Part shown: one piece after another, positions 50,318-59,630 of the stretch
Layout of the letters: each line of letters opens with the position of its first letter
Numbering within the stretch: position 1 is the first letter of the stretch
Assembly: GCF_023614235.1 (NCBI RefSeq)
Contig: NZ_CP094264.1
Span: forward strand, 4,216,001 to 4,280,000
Reading direction: 5' to 3'
Source: Streptomyces sp. MRC013
Lineage (GTDB): Bacteria > Actinomycetota > Actinomycetes > Streptomycetales > Streptomycetaceae
Length of the DNA stretch: 64,000 bases
Translations under genes and position numbers: made by a program
Notes under the pieces: generated by a model
The model's database searches: none
Seen by the model: the letters and a program-made list of their open reading frames with translations, nothing else
What the model was told of the DNA's origin: nothing

Positions 50318-51136
50318 TCACGCGCCCCGCTCGTCGCGCTCGCAGACGAAGACCGCCGTCCCGGGGATCAGGCCGCCGCGCAGCGGTGACCAACCGCCCC
50401 ACTCCCGGTCGTTCCAGGCCGGCCACTCCGGCTCCACCAGGTCCACCAGCCGGAAGCCGCCCGCGACCACGTCCCGCACCCGGTCGCCGAGCGTCCGGTG
50501 GTGCTCCACGTACACCGCCCGGCCCCGCTCGTCCTGCTCCACGTACGGCGTGCGGTCGAAGTACGAGGACGTCGCCGTCAGCCCCTCGGGCCCCGGCTCG
50601 TCGGGGAACGCCCAGCGGATCGGGTGCGTCACGGAGAACACCCACCGGCCGCCCGGGCGCAGTACCCGCCGCACCTCCCGGAAGACCCGCACCGGGTCGG
50701 CGACGAACGGCACCGCCCCGTACGCCGAGCAGGCCAGGTCGAAGGAGCCGTCCCCGAACGGCAGCGCCCCCGCGTCCGCCTGGACCAGGGCCAGCCCGTC
50801 CGCGCCGATGCGCAGCGCGTGCTGCAGCTGCCGGTGGGAGAGGTCCAGCGCCACCGGCCGGGCGCCCCGGGCCGCCAGCCAGCGCGAGCACTGCGCCGCG
50901 CCCGCGCCGATCTCCAGGACGTCCAGGCCCCTGAGCGAGGCGGCCGGACCCAGCAGTCCCGCCTCCGCCTCGTCCAGCCCCTCGGGGCCCCACACGAACC
51001 GGTCGTCCCCGAGGAAGCCGCCGTGCTCCCTCTGGTACCCGTCCGCGTTCCCGTCCCACCAGCCGCGGCTCGCCCTGCTGCTCTCCGCGTCGCCCGCCTC
51101 ACGGCGGGTCGCCTCCGGTTCGTACTCTTGGATCAT
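50318..51136 (-). CDS. Class I SAM-dependent methyltransferase
   Basis: This 272-residue protein has a Rossmann-type methyltransferase domain. SAM motif I is VLEIGAGAAQCSRWLA, motif II LDLSHRQLQHAL and motif III region LVQADAGALPFGDGSFDLACSAYGAVPF, followed by EVRRVLRPGGRWVFSVTHP. The N-terminal segment ASRGWWDGNADGYQREHGGF is characteristic of a common Streptomyces group. The substrate is unknown. It lies just upstream of hrpB on the same strand and is divergent from rpsA. Confidence 0.88.
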   Translation of the reverse strand: MIQEYEPEATRREAGDAESSRASRGWWDGNADGYQREHGGFLGDDRFVWGPEGLDEAEAGLLGPAASLRGLDVLEIGAGAAQCSRWLAARGARPVALDLSHRQLQHALRIGADGLALVQADAGALPFGDGSFDLACSAYGAVPFVADPVRVFREVRRVLRPGGRWVFSVTHPIRWAFPDEPGPEGLTATSSYFDRTPYVEQDERGRAVYVEHHRTLGDRVRDVVAGGFRLVDLVEPEWPAWNDREWGGWSPLRGGLIPGTAVFVCERDERGA

Positions 51137-51317
51137 CTCGTCCGCCGTTGTAGTTTGCGCACAGCGCGCGGGCGTCGCCGCAGCCGGTGCCCGCGGCTGC
51201 GCCGCGCACGGTGTGCGCCCGGCGTGTCACCGGCGCGTCACGGCCAGAACGGCCTCGGCCAAGCTTAGTTGCGCCGGGCGGGCGGGCCCCCGGGCCCGGG
51301 GCGGGCGCCTTCGCGCA

Positions 51318-51346
51318 TTGACCCCGTCCGGCGGCACCCTTATGCT
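51318..51346 (+). promoter_or_regulatory. rpsA promoter
   Basis: TTGACC (51318-51323) and TATGCT (51341-51346) with exactly 17 bases between form a near-consensus housekeeping promoter. The start would be near 51353, leaving a leader of about 190 bases before rpsA. The rest of 51137-51544 shows no gene. Confidence 0.75.
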
Positions 51347-51544
51347 AAAGGTTGCGCTGCGGGCCTGCGCGCCTCAGACGGAGCAGGCCGCGCTCGCATC
51401 TGTTGTATGTCCCCTCGGTTGTCGAGGCGCCACCCGCCACCGGGTCCGGCGCTTCCTTGGCTGTCCGGCTTCTGCAGCTGCGATACGGGCTCTCGGCGTA
51501 GCAGTGCCTACGACTTCAATGTCCGTACCGGAGCCCTTTCCCAC

Positions 51545-53044
51545 ATGACGAGCAGCACCGAGACCACCGCCACCACCCCGCAGGTTGCGGTCAACGACAT
51601 CGGTAACGAGGAAGCCTTCCTCGCCGCGATCGACGAGACGATCAAGTACTTCAACGACGGCGACATCGTCGACGGCGTCATCGTGAAGGTCGACCGGGAC
51701 GAGGTCCTGCTCGACATCGGTTACAAGACCGAAGGTGTCATCCCGAGCCGCGAGCTCTCGATCAAGCACGACGTCGACCCGAACGAGGTCGTCAAGGTCG
51801 GCGACGAGATCGAGGCCCTCGTCCTCCAGAAGGAGGACAAGGAAGGCCGCCTGATCCTCTCGAAGAAGCGCGCCCAGTACGAGCGCGCCTGGGGCACCAT
51901 CGAGAAGATCAAGGAAGAGGACGGCATCGTCACCGGCACCGTCATCGAGGTCGTCAAGGGTGGTCTCATCCTCGACATCGGCCTCCGCGGCTTCCTGCCG
52001 GCCTCCCTCGTCGAGATGCGTCGTGTCCGCGACCTCCAGCCGTACGTCGGCAAGGAGCTCGAGGCCAAGATCATCGAGCTGGACAAGAACCGCAACAACG
52101 TGGTCCTGTCCCGCCGCGCCTGGCTGGAGCAGACCCAGTCCGAGGTCCGTCAGACGTTCCTCACGACCCTCCAGAAGGGTCAGGTCCGCTCCGGTGTCGT
52201 GTCCTCGATCGTCAACTTCGGCGCCTTCGTGGACCTGGGCGGCGTCGACGGCCTGGTCCACGTCTCCGAGCTGTCCTGGAAGCACATCGACCACCCGTCC
52301 GAGGTGGTCGAGGTCGGCCAGGAGGTCACGGTCGAGGTCCTCGACGTCGACATGGACCGCGAGCGCGTCTCCCTGTCGCTGAAGGCGACGCAGGAGGACC
52401 CGTGGCAGCAGTTCGCCCGGACCCACCAGATCGGCCAGGTCGTCCCGGGTAAGGTCACGAAGCTCGTTCCGTTCGGTGCGTTCGTCCGCGTGGACGAGGG
52501 CATCGAGGGCCTGGTCCACATCTCCGAGCTGGCCGAGCGCCACGTGGAGATCCCGGAGCAGGTCGTCCAGGTCAACGACGAGATCTTCGTCAAGGTCATC
52601 GACATCGACCTCGAGCGCCGCCGCATCAGCCTCTCGCTGAAGCAGGCCAACGAGTCCTTCGGCGCCGACCCGGCCTCGGTCGAGTTCGACCCGACCCTGT
52701 ACGGCATGGCCGCGTCCTACGACGACCAGGGCAACTACATCTACCCCGAGGGCTTCGACCCGGAGACCAACGACTGGCTGCCGGGCTACGAGGCCCAGCG
52801 CGAGGCGTGGGAGACCCAGTACGCCGAGGCGCAGCAGCGCTTCGAGCAGCACCAGGCCCAGGTCATCAAGTCCCGCGAGGCCGACGCGGCCGCCGCCGCC
52901 GAGGGCGGCTCCGCCGCCTCCGCCGGCGCCGGTGCGCCCACCGGTGGCTCCTACTCCTCGGAGTCGGACGACAACTCCGGTGCCCTGGCGTCGGACGAGG
53001 CGCTCGCCGCCCTCCGCGAGAAGCTGGCCGGCGGCCAGAGCTGA
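51545..53044 (+). CDS. rpsA: 30S ribosomal protein S1
   Basis: This 499-residue protein has four S1 RNA-binding domains at about 39-110 (VDGVIVKVDRDEVLLDIGYK), 127-192 (VTGTVIEVVKGGLILDIGLR), 213-281 (RSGVVSSIVNFGAFVDLGGV) and 298-368 (VPGKVTKLVPFGAFVRVDEG). The Ala/Gly/Ser-rich acidic tail of about 130 residues is typical of actinobacteria. It recruits mRNAs to the 30S subunit. Codon use is strongly biased, as expected for a highly expressed gene. A strong promoter and a 16-bp terminator frame it as a monocistronic unit. Confidence 0.96.
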   Translation: MTSSTETTATTPQVAVNDIGNEEAFLAAIDETIKYFNDGDIVDGVIVKVDRDEVLLDIGYKTEGVIPSRELSIKHDVDPNEVVKVGDEIEALVLQKEDKEGRLILSKKRAQYERAWGTIEKIKEEDGIVTGTVIEVVKGGLILDIGLRGFLPASLVEMRRVRDLQPYVGKELEAKIIELDKNRNNVVLSRRAWLEQTQSEVRQTFLTTLQKGQVRSGVVSSIVNFGAFVDLGGVDGLVHVSELSWKHIDHPSEVVEVGQEVTVEVLDVDMDRERVSLSLKATQEDPWQQFARTHQIGQVVPGKVTKLVPFGAFVRVDEGIEGLVHISELAERHVEIPEQVVQVNDEIFVKVIDIDLERRRISLSLKQANESFGADPASVEFDPTLYGMAASYDDQGNYIYPEGFDPETNDWLPGYEAQREAWETQYAEAQQRFEQHQAQVIKSREADAAAAAEGGSAASAGAGAPTGGSYSSESDDNSGALASDEALAALREKLAGGQS

Positions 53045-53081
53045 ACGGCTCCCCACCGACCCGCTGGCTCCTAGCCGGTGA

Positions 53082-53117
53082 CACCGAGGCCCGCCCCGCG
53101 AGGGGCGGGCCTCGGTG
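53082..53117 (+). terminator. Strong terminator after rpsA
   Basis: A perfect 16-bp inverted repeat (53082-53097 with 53102-53117) closed by the tetraloop GCGA lies 37 bases after the rpsA stop. It is the strongest hairpin noticed in the window. Confidence 0.92.
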
Positions 53118-53338
53118 CTTCGCACCCCGCCCGCCGTACGGGCGCGGCCCCGAGTTCCCCGTCGCGGCGGAGGACGCGCCGGGCGCCGCCCGCAGCCGCG
53201 GGGCGGGACGACGCCCCGGCGCCTCCCCGCCGAAGGCCCGCACCAAAGGCCGTACGCCTCCCGTGACATGGGCGCGTGCGGGAATCCCCGGGGGCCGTGC
53301 GACGTTCTTCCGTGGGAACACGAGGAGGAGCGGTAATC

Positions 53339-54280
53339 GTGCTTGATCCGCAGGACTTGTACACATGGGAGCCCAAGGGCCTGGCGGCCGCCGACCTGGC
53401 GCTCGCGCAGGAGTCGGCCGGCCTGGTCATGCTCTACCACTTCGACGGGTACATCGACGCGGGCGAGACCGGCGAGCAGGTCGTCGACGGCCTGCTGGAG
53501 AGCCTTCCGCATCAGGTGGTGGCCCGCTTCGACCACGACCGCCTGGTCGACTACCGGGCGCGCCGTCCGCTGCTCACCTTCCGCCGCGACCGCTGGACCG
53601 CGTACGACACCCCGGTCATCGAGCTCCGCCTCGTCCAGGACGCCGCCGGGGCGCCCTTCCTCCTGCTCTCCGGGCCCGAGCCCGACGTGGAGTGGGAGCG
53701 TTTCGCCGCGGCCGTGCGGCAGGTCGTGGAGCGGCTCGGCGTGCGGCTCTCCGTCAACTTCCACGGCATCCCGATGGGCGTCCCGCACACCCGCCCCGTC
53801 GGCCTCACCCCGCACGGCAACCGCATCGACCTCGCACCGGGGCACCGCAGTGCCTTCGACGAGGCGCAGGTCCCCGGCAGCGCCGTCGCGCTCGTCGAGT
53901 ACCGGCTGATCGAGTCCGGGCACGACGTGCTCGGACTCGCCGCGCACGTCCCGCACTACCTCGCCCGCTCGGCCTACCCCGACGCGGCGCTCACCGCCGT
54001 CGAGGCGATCACGGCCGCGACGGGTCTGGTCCTGCCGACCGTGGCGCACGACCTGCGCATCGCCGCCCAGCGCACGCGCACCGAGATCGACCGCCAGATC
54101 GGCGAGGGCGACGAGGAGCTGACCGCCCTCGTCAAGGGGCTGGAGCACCAGTACGACGCGCTGGCCGGCGCCGAGACCCGCGACAGCCTCGTCGCGGAGT
54201 CCGCGGAGCTGCCGTCCGCCGAAGAACTCGGCCGGGAGTTCGAGCGCTTCCTCGCCGAGCGCGAGGGCGACACGCCGTAG
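53339..54280 (+). CDS. PAC2 (proteasome assembly chaperone 2) family protein
   Basis: This 313-residue actinobacterial protein of the PAC2 family starts from a GTG with an AGGAGGAG ribosome-binding site. Visible family segments are [28 protein letters not shown] and [21 protein letters not shown], and the C-terminal helical part ends in EFERFLAER. The name comes from similarity to eukaryotic proteasome assembly chaperones, but its role in bacteria is unknown. It is cytoplasmic and located upstream of coaE. Confidence 0.9.
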   Translation: MLDPQDLYTWEPKGLAAADLALAQESAGLVMLYHFDGYIDAGETGEQVVDGLLESLPHQVVARFDHDRLVDYRARRPLLTFRRDRWTAYDTPVIELRLVQDAAGAPFLLLSGPEPDVEWERFAAAVRQVVERLGVRLSVNFHGIPMGVPHTRPVGLTPHGNRIDLAPGHRSAFDEAQVPGSAVALVEYRLIESGHDVLGLAAHVPHYLARSAYPDAALTAVEAITAATGLVLPTVAHDLRIAAQRTRTEIDRQIGEGDEELTALVKGLEHQYDALAGAETRDSLVAESAELPSAEELGREFERFLAEREGDTP

Positions 54281-54345
54281 GGGCCGGGCGCCGGTCGCCG
54301 GGGGCGGCCGCCGTCCGCCCCGCCCAGGCGCCTAAGCTTCCGCCC

Positions 54346-54957
54346 ATGCTGACCGTAGGTCTCACCGGTGGAATCGGCGCCGGCAAAAGCGAGGTCTCCC
54401 GCCTCCTCGTCTCGTACGGCGCCGTCCTCGTCGACGCCGACAAGATCGCCCGCGAGGTCGTCGAGCCCGGCACCCCCGGCCTCGCCGCCGTGGTGGAGGC
54501 GTTCGGCCCCGGCGTCCTGACGCCGGAGGGGACCCTGGACCGGCCCGGACTGGGGTCCGTCGTCTTCGGCGACGCCGAGCGCCTCGCCACCCTCAACGCC
54601 ATCGTCCACCCCCTCGTCCGCGCCCGCTCCGCCGAACTCCAGGCCGCCGCCGAGCCCGACGCCGTCGTCGTCCACGACGTGCCCCTGCTCACCGAGAACG
54701 GGCTCGCCCCCCTCTACGACGTGGTCGTGGTCGTCGACGCCTCCACCGAGACCCGCCTGGAGCGCCTCGTACGGCTCCGCGGCATGACCGAGTCCGAGGC
54801 CCGCGCCCGGATGGCTGCCCAGGCCACCTCCGAGGAGCGGCGCGCCGTCGCCGACTACGTCATCGACAACGACGGCCCCCTGGAAGCCCTGGAGCCCCGG
54901 GTGCGGACGGTGTGGGGGGAGCTGGAGGCCCGCGCGGCCCGCACCGCGCCGGAATAG
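54346..54957 (+). CDS. coaE: Dephospho-CoA kinase
   Basis: This 203-residue kinase phosphorylates dephospho-CoA in the last step of CoA synthesis. The P-loop GGIGAGKS is at 8-15, the LID and CoA regions appear as [15 protein letters not shown] and [14 protein letters not shown], and the [22 protein letters not shown] segment is diagnostic. It follows the PAC2 gene by 65 bases and is followed by a TPR gene. No C-terminal domain fusion (GrpB-like, as in some actinobacteria) is present. Confidence 0.95.
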   Translation: MLTVGLTGGIGAGKSEVSRLLVSYGAVLVDADKIAREVVEPGTPGLAAVVEAFGPGVLTPEGTLDRPGLGSVVFGDAERLATLNAIVHPLVRARSAELQAAAEPDAVVVHDVPLLTENGLAPLYDVVVVVDASTETRLERLVRLRGMTESEARARMAAQATSEERRAVADYVIDNDGPLEALEPRVRTVWGELEARAARTAPE

Positions 54958-55007
54958 GGCGGGCGTCGGGAATGTTGAGGGAGCCCAGCAAGGGGAAGGA
55001 TCCGACC

Positions 55008-55376
55008 GTGCCCGACAGCAACCCGGAGACCCACGTCATCGACTACCGGGCGGCCGAGCGACTGCTCGCCGCACGGGATCCGCGCGGAGCCGTCAAGCTG
55101 CTCGACTCGGTGATCGCGGCCCACCCCGAGAACACCGCCGCCCGCCTCCTGCGCGCCCGAGCCTTCTTCGCCGCGGCCCAGCTCCGCCCGGCCGAGCTGG
55201 AGTTCGAGCTGGTCCTGGAGCGCGAGCCGGACAACGCGTTCGCCCACTTCGGGCTGGCCCGCACCCTGCAGCGCGCCGGCCGCCCGCAGCACGCCAGGCG
55301 GCACTTCCGGCTGGCCGCCGCGCTCGACCCGAAGCCCGAGTACGTGGAGGCGGCGCGCTTCGACGCCGCGGACTGA
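55008..55376 (+). CDS. Tetratricopeptide repeat protein
   Basis: This short TPR protein has 122 residues from the GTG at 55008, which has a good AAGGGGAAGGA site; an upstream ATG at 54972 would add 12 residues. Three repeats can be traced: YRAAERLLAARDPRGAVKLL, AARLLRARAFFAAAQLRPAE and AFAHFGLARTLQRAGRPQHA. It ends with PEYVEAARFDAAD. It is likely a cytoplasmic adaptor with unknown partner. It follows coaE by 50 bases. Confidence 0.88.
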   Translation: MPDSNPETHVIDYRAAERLLAARDPRGAVKLLDSVIAAHPENTAARLLRARAFFAAAQLRPAELEFELVLEREPDNAFAHFGLARTLQRAGRPQHARRHFRLAAALDPKPEYVEAARFDAAD

Positions 55377-55400
55377 CGCGGCGGCGCCGCGGCCCGGCCC

Positions 55401-55688
55401 CTACGGTGCGTCCCGGCCGCCGCGCCGTCGGCCCGTACGGCAGGACTCGTACGGGGGGACGTCCGGACCGGGCTGGTAGTGGGCGCCCTGCCGCATGCGG
55501 CGCAGGACCACCGCCACGTCGGCCGCCACCACCAGCAGCAGCGCCCCACAGGCGATCGCCCAGTCCGCCCGTCCCACCAGCGCGAACGCGACGGTGCCGC
55601 CGAGGGCCCACAGCAGTCCCCACACCCCCAGCCCGAGCCGCAGCCGCAGCGGGCTGCGCGCGGTGACCGGTTCGTTTCCGCTGCGCAT
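55401..55688 (-). CDS. DUF6343 family small membrane protein
   Basis: This 95-residue protein begins MRSGNEPVTARSPLRLRLGL and has two transmembrane segments (about 20-38 and 42-60), followed by RRMRQGAHYQPGPDVPPYE. The SGNEPVTARSPLRLR and GxHYQPGxDVPPY segments fit DUF6343. The ATG at 55688 is chosen because the GGAGGAGGA site is 8 bases upstream; another ATG two codons earlier is too close to it. Function unknown. It is convergent with the TPR gene. Confidence 0.8.
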   Translation of the reverse strand: MRSGNEPVTARSPLRLRLGLGVWGLLWALGGTVAFALVGRADWAIACGALLLVVAADVAVVLRRMRQGAHYQPGPDVPPYESCRTGRRRGGRDAP

Positions 55689-56643
55689 GGTCATCGTCCT
55701 CCTCCACCGCCGGGTACCCGCGGACCGCCGTCCGACCCCGCGGCGGGGGCCCGCCGGACGGCCCCCGCCGCGGGGACGGACGGCGAGGACCCGGTCGCGG
55801 GAGGCGCCGGGCCCGTGCGCGGTGCCGCCCCGCGGCGGTCGTGCCACCCGGTGCCGCGGCCCCGCCCGTAGGGGTGGCGCCGCCTTCCAGACCCCGACGG
55901 CACCGTCCCCCCGGTGGGCCGGCCCCGGGCGCCGGCACGCCCGCCGTCGTACGGCGCCACGGCGGCGCCCGCAGCCGCCGGGCACCCGCCCGCCGCCGAC
56001 CTCCCGCCGCTACCCGGCACCGGCGCCCCGCCCCGACCGGGACGGACCCGGCTCCTCCACGGCCGGGGCGGGGCTCCTCCCCGGCCGTGGCCTCCGGTGC
56101 GGCCGCGAGCCCGAAGCGGGCCGCGACGCCCGGTGGCCGCGGGGCGCCCCGGGCCCGACCCGGCCGGGGCGCCCCGCGGCCACCGGGCCGCCGGACACCC
56201 GGGCGCCGCACCGCCGTCCCGGCCCGCCCCTTTCGAGGAGACCGCGCGGAGCCGGACCGCGTGCCGGAGGCGGCGCCCACCCGGCGCCCACCCGGCGGAC
56301 GGCCGGTGGAACGGCCGATGGACGGGGCGCGGGACAGGGGCGCTCGCCGAGGGGCGCACGCCCCACGTCCGGTGCGACGGCCCGGCGGCTCCTCGCCCGG
56401 CCATACGGGGCCCGGGGGCCGGGGGCCGCCCCGGTCGCCCTTCCGGTGGCCCCCGCGCCTCACGGCGCCGCAGGCGGGGACGAGGAACGGCGGGGTGGCC
56501 CGGTCCCGGCACGGCCAGGGGCTTCGACGCGGACGGCGCCGCGGCACCCGGCCCGGGCGCCGCGGACCGCCGGGACGGCCGAAGTCAGGATGATGTGAGA
56601 GAACGATTGAAACGTCCCTCGATGGGGTGATTGCGGAATACGT
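55689..56643. other. Long GC-rich spacer without supported gene
   Basis: Nearly 1 kb lies between the DUF6343 gene and the chaplin-like gene. Every frame is open over long stretches because stop codons are rare in DNA this GC-rich, but none shows consistent coding periodicity, a ribosome-binding site or a recognisable product. Many short GGCC/CCGG palindromes are present. The last 60 bases are much more AT-rich and belong to the next promoter. Confidence 0.5.
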
Positions 56644-56671
56644 CATAACCCGTCCGGGGCTAGCGCGTTAA
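56644..56671 (+). promoter_or_regulatory. Sigma-BldN-like promoter of the chaplin-like gene
   Basis: CATAAC (56644-56649), a 16-base spacer and CGTTAA (56666-56671) match the remembered sigma-BldN consensus CGTAAC-N16-CGTTGA at 5 of 6 bases in each element with exact spacing. Chaplin genes are known BldN targets, which strengthens the call. Confidence 0.6.
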
Positions 56672-56719
56672 CCGGAGTGCGGGCGAGTGCCCGCGAACAT
56701 CTTCGGAAGGCAGGAAGCC

Positions 56720-57427
56720 ATGAGGCACATTCGCCGAAATGGTCTGGTCGCTCTGATGGCCACGAGCGGCGCGCTCGCGCTGGCCGCAGGTACGGCGCGG
56801 GCCGACGCCGACGCGTTCGCCGCGGCGTTCGACTCGGTCGGGATGGTCACCGGCGACGAGATGCAGTTGCCGATGGACAGCCCGGTCAGCGTCTGCGGCG
56901 ACACCGTGAACGCCGAGGGTCTGCTCAACCCCGAGGCCGGCAGCACCTGTGAGGACGGGGACGAGGCGCGCGGCTCGCACGGGGAGGAGTCCGGCACCTC
57001 CCGCGCGTCCGACCGCGACGGCGGGCACGGCGGCGGCACCACCGCCCTGGCCGGCGTGATCGGTTCGCCCGGCGCGGTCTCCGACGACGGCATCCGACTC
57101 CCCGTCGACCTCCCGGTGAAGGTCTCCGGCAACGCGGTCAGCATCGTCGCCTTCGACGAGTCGGACTTCGACGACTCCGGCGAGAGCGGCGGCAAGCCGC
57201 CCGCGCAGGACGTCACGCCGTCGAAGCCGGCCGCGCCCGCGCCGCCCGCGAGCGACGAGCCGGCCGCGCCGATGCTCGTCGAGGAGGCGCCCGCACCGGC
57301 GCAGACCCCGACCCTCGCCGTCACCGGCGCCGGCGACCTCGCCGGCATGGGGCTGCCCGCCGCCGGCCTGGTCCTCGCCGGGGCGCTGCTCTACCGCCGC
57401 TCCCGCTCGTCGGCCGCGCGCGCCTGA
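56720..57427 (+). CDS. Chaplin-like surface protein with LAxTG sortase signal
   Basis: This 235-residue secreted protein starts MRHIRRNGLVALMATSGALA with a signal peptide ending near ARA. A first chaplin-like domain (about 35-80) has MQLPMDSPVSVCGDTVN and LLNPEAGSTCED, with the two cysteines of the family. A second, after a charged linker, has GVIGSPGAVSDDGIRLPVDL and VKVSGNAVSIVAFDES but lacks both cysteines. A Pro/Ala/Glu-rich spacer leads to LAVTG, a hydrophobic helix and a basic tail, the class E sortase signal of long chaplins. It should be wall-anchored on aerial hyphae. A sigma-BldN-like promoter precedes it. The domains are more acidic and divergent than typical chaplins. Confidence 0.78.
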   Translation: MRHIRRNGLVALMATSGALALAAGTARADADAFAAAFDSVGMVTGDEMQLPMDSPVSVCGDTVNAEGLLNPEAGSTCEDGDEARGSHGEESGTSRASDRDGGHGGGTTALAGVIGSPGAVSDDGIRLPVDLPVKVSGNAVSIVAFDESDFDDSGESGGKPPAQDVTPSKPAAPAPPASDEPAAPMLVEEAPAPAQTPTLAVTGAGDLAGMGLPAAGLVLAGALLYRRSRSSAARA

Positions 57428-58211
57428 CCGGACCGGTCCCACGGGCGCCCGCCACCGCCGCCGGTGCGGCCGGCGCCAGCCGGACGCCCCGGCGCCGGTG
57501 CGGTGTCCCGTCCGTCGGCAGTGCGTTCCACGGGGCGCCGCAGTGCCGTACCGGCGCCCGCACCGCGGCAGGGCGCGCCCCGCCCGGGGCGCACCCGGCC
57601 GCCGCACGGCCCACGCGTCCGCCGCCGCGCGGGGGCGGCGCTCCCGGCACCCGGTGGGCCGGGGCCCGGGAGCAGGCGCCGCGCCCCGTCTCCGCGCGGC
57701 TCCGCCTCCCCGCGGCGCGGCGGGCACGGGACCCGGCGCCCACCGGGCACGCCGTCCCGGTTCGGGCCGGGGCCTCCTCGAGGAGGGGGCCCCGGCGCTC
57801 GTACCGGGTATGGCGCCCCCTCGTGCCGCACGGCCACGGCCCGCGCCGCGCCCGTCCCCGGCCGGACCGGACGAGCGCCGCCCCACCGTACGGCGGACGG
57901 GCCGGCCGGCGCGGCCCGGGCCGGCCCACGCGGCGGCCACCGGCACCGTCCGCCGCAGCGGCCCCGGCGGGTGCCTGGCCGGAGCGGTCCGACGGCCGCG
58001 AGCGGGTTTCCGCGGCACCTCCGCCCGTCCCCGCTCCCGCACCCCGGCGGGGCCCCTCCCGGTGCGGCGACCGTCCCGGGCACGGCGCCGCCCCATCGCC
58101 GGCGGGCGCGGGGGCCGGGGCGCAGGGACGGCGGGGGTGCCCGCCGTGCTCCGGGGAGGACGGGCCGGGACCGGCCGTCCGCGGCACCGGTCCTCTTAGG
58201 AGGATGGGGGC
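57428..58211. other. GC-rich spacer without supported gene
   Basis: About 780 bases between the chaplin-like gene and the uridine-kinase-like gene. Long open frames exist on both strands but have no ribosome-binding sites, recognisable domains or coding periodicity. The end of the region contains AGGAGG as the ribosome-binding site of the next gene. Nothing else was seen. Confidence 0.5.
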
Positions 58212-58845
58212 GTGCGACTGGAACCGATCACCTGGGAGCGGCTCGCCGACGCGCTCGCCGAGCACCTGGCCGGTCGGCACCCCGCCGACGGGGGCCCCTG
58301 GCTGAAGGCCGCCGTCGACGGCGCCCCCGCCGCCCGGCCCGGCGACCTGGCGGACGGCGTGGCGCAGGGGCTGCGACTGCGGGGGGCGGGACGTGATCCG
58401 GGTCGCCGCGTCCGGGTTCCTGCGTCCGGCGTCGCTGCGGTTCGAGCACGGCAGGGAGGACCCGGACGCGTACTACGGCGGCTGGTTCGACACCGGCGCG
58501 CTGTGGCGGGAGGTGTGCGGTCCGCTGGAGCCGGGCGGCAGCGGCCGCGTCCTGCCCGACCTGTGGGACCCGGCCACGGACCGCGCGACGCGCAGCCCGT
58601 ACCGGGAGCTCGCACCCGGCGGGGTCCTGCTGCTGCACGGGCCGTTCCTGCTCGGGCACTGGTTCCCCTTCGACCTGACCGTGCACCTGCGGCTCTCGCG
58701 CGCCGCACTGGCCCGCCGCACACCCGAGCGCTGGACGCTGCCGGCCTTCGAACGGTACGAGGCGGAGGTCGCCCCGTCGGACGCCGCCGACGTGCTCGTG
58801 CGCGCCGACGACCCGCGCCACCCGGCCTGGACCGGCCTGCCGTGA
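58212..58845 (+). pseudogene. Uridine-kinase-like protein with degenerate Walker A, frameshifted
   Basis: The product starts MRLEPITWERLADALAEHLA from a GTG with an AGGAGG site. The frame breaks at G6 (58381-58386); removing one G joins ADGVAQGLRLRG to RDVIRVAASGFLRPASLRFE and gives 210 residues. Further segments are YYGGWFDTGALWREV, RVLPDLWDPATDRATRSPY and GGVLLLHGPFLLGHWFPFDL, the pattern of Streptomyces proteins annotated as uridine kinase. The expected P-loop is VAVDGAPAARPGDLA-like and lacks the GKS/T lysine, so kinase activity is doubtful even in the intact form. A sequencing error is the likely cause of the break. Confidence 0.72.
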
Positions 58846-58933
58846 CCGCCCGCGTCCGGCCCGCCCGTGCGTCCGCCCGCGCCCGGCCGCGTGCGCACCC
58901 GCGCCCGTCCCGCGCCGCCCGCCGGAACGTCCG

Positions 58934-59489
58934 TCAGAACAGCGGCTCCGGGAGCACCCCCTCCAGCACCAGCAGCCGCCGCTTGGTCTCCAGCCCGCCG
59001 CCGAACCCGCCGAGCCCCCCCGCCCGCCTCCACCACGCGGTGGCACGGCACGACGACCGGCAGCGGATTGGCGCCCATCGCCGCGCCCACGGCCTGCGCG
59101 GCGCCGGGCTGCCCCACCCGCGCGGCCAGCTCCCCGTACCCGACGAGCGTCCCGTACGGCACCCCGGACGCCAGCTCGCGCAGCACCTGCCGGTTGAACC
59201 CGCTCGTCAGCGACCAGTCCAGGGGAAGCCGGAACTCCCGGAGGCGACCCGCGAAGTAGTCCTCCAGCATCCGCACCGGCCCGGCGAGGCGTCCGGTCGC
59301 CGTCTCCACCGGCTGTGCCCCGAGCCGCGCCGCGAGCCGGTCCGGCGCCTCACGCCGCACCTCCCGCTCCGCGTGGAAGACCACCCCGGCCAGCCCGTCC
59401 GCGGTGGCCGCCAGCAGCAGCGGCCCGACGCCGCCGCCGACCACCGCCCACTCCACGGTGCGCTCCGCACCCCGCGCCCTGTCGTCCAT
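58934..59489 (-). pseudogene. ogt: Methylated-DNA--protein-cysteine methyltransferase, frameshifted near the C-terminus
   Basis: This DNA repair protein takes the methyl group from O6-methylguanine onto its own cysteine. The N-terminal ribonuclease-like domain (MDDRARGAERTVEWAVVGGG) is followed by the DNA-binding domain with FNRQVLRELASGVPYGTLVG, the asparagine hinge and the acceptor Cys149 in PVVVPCHRVV. The frame shifts at C7 (59015-59021, G7 on the coding strand). Removing one base yields LGGFGGGLETKRRLLVLEG and a normal end, giving 184 residues. As read, the protein runs out of frame after the active site. A homopolymer error is likely. Confidence 0.85.
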
Positions 59490-59630
59490 GCCGCCACGGT
59501 ACGCGCCGCCGCCCGCACCACCGCGGCCGTTCCCCCACGCCACCGCCCGGCCGAACGGGCCTGCCGCGGGTGGACTACCCTCCACGGTCGGGTTCGCGGC
59601 GGGACACCGAGGGGTGAGGGGCGCACGGAC

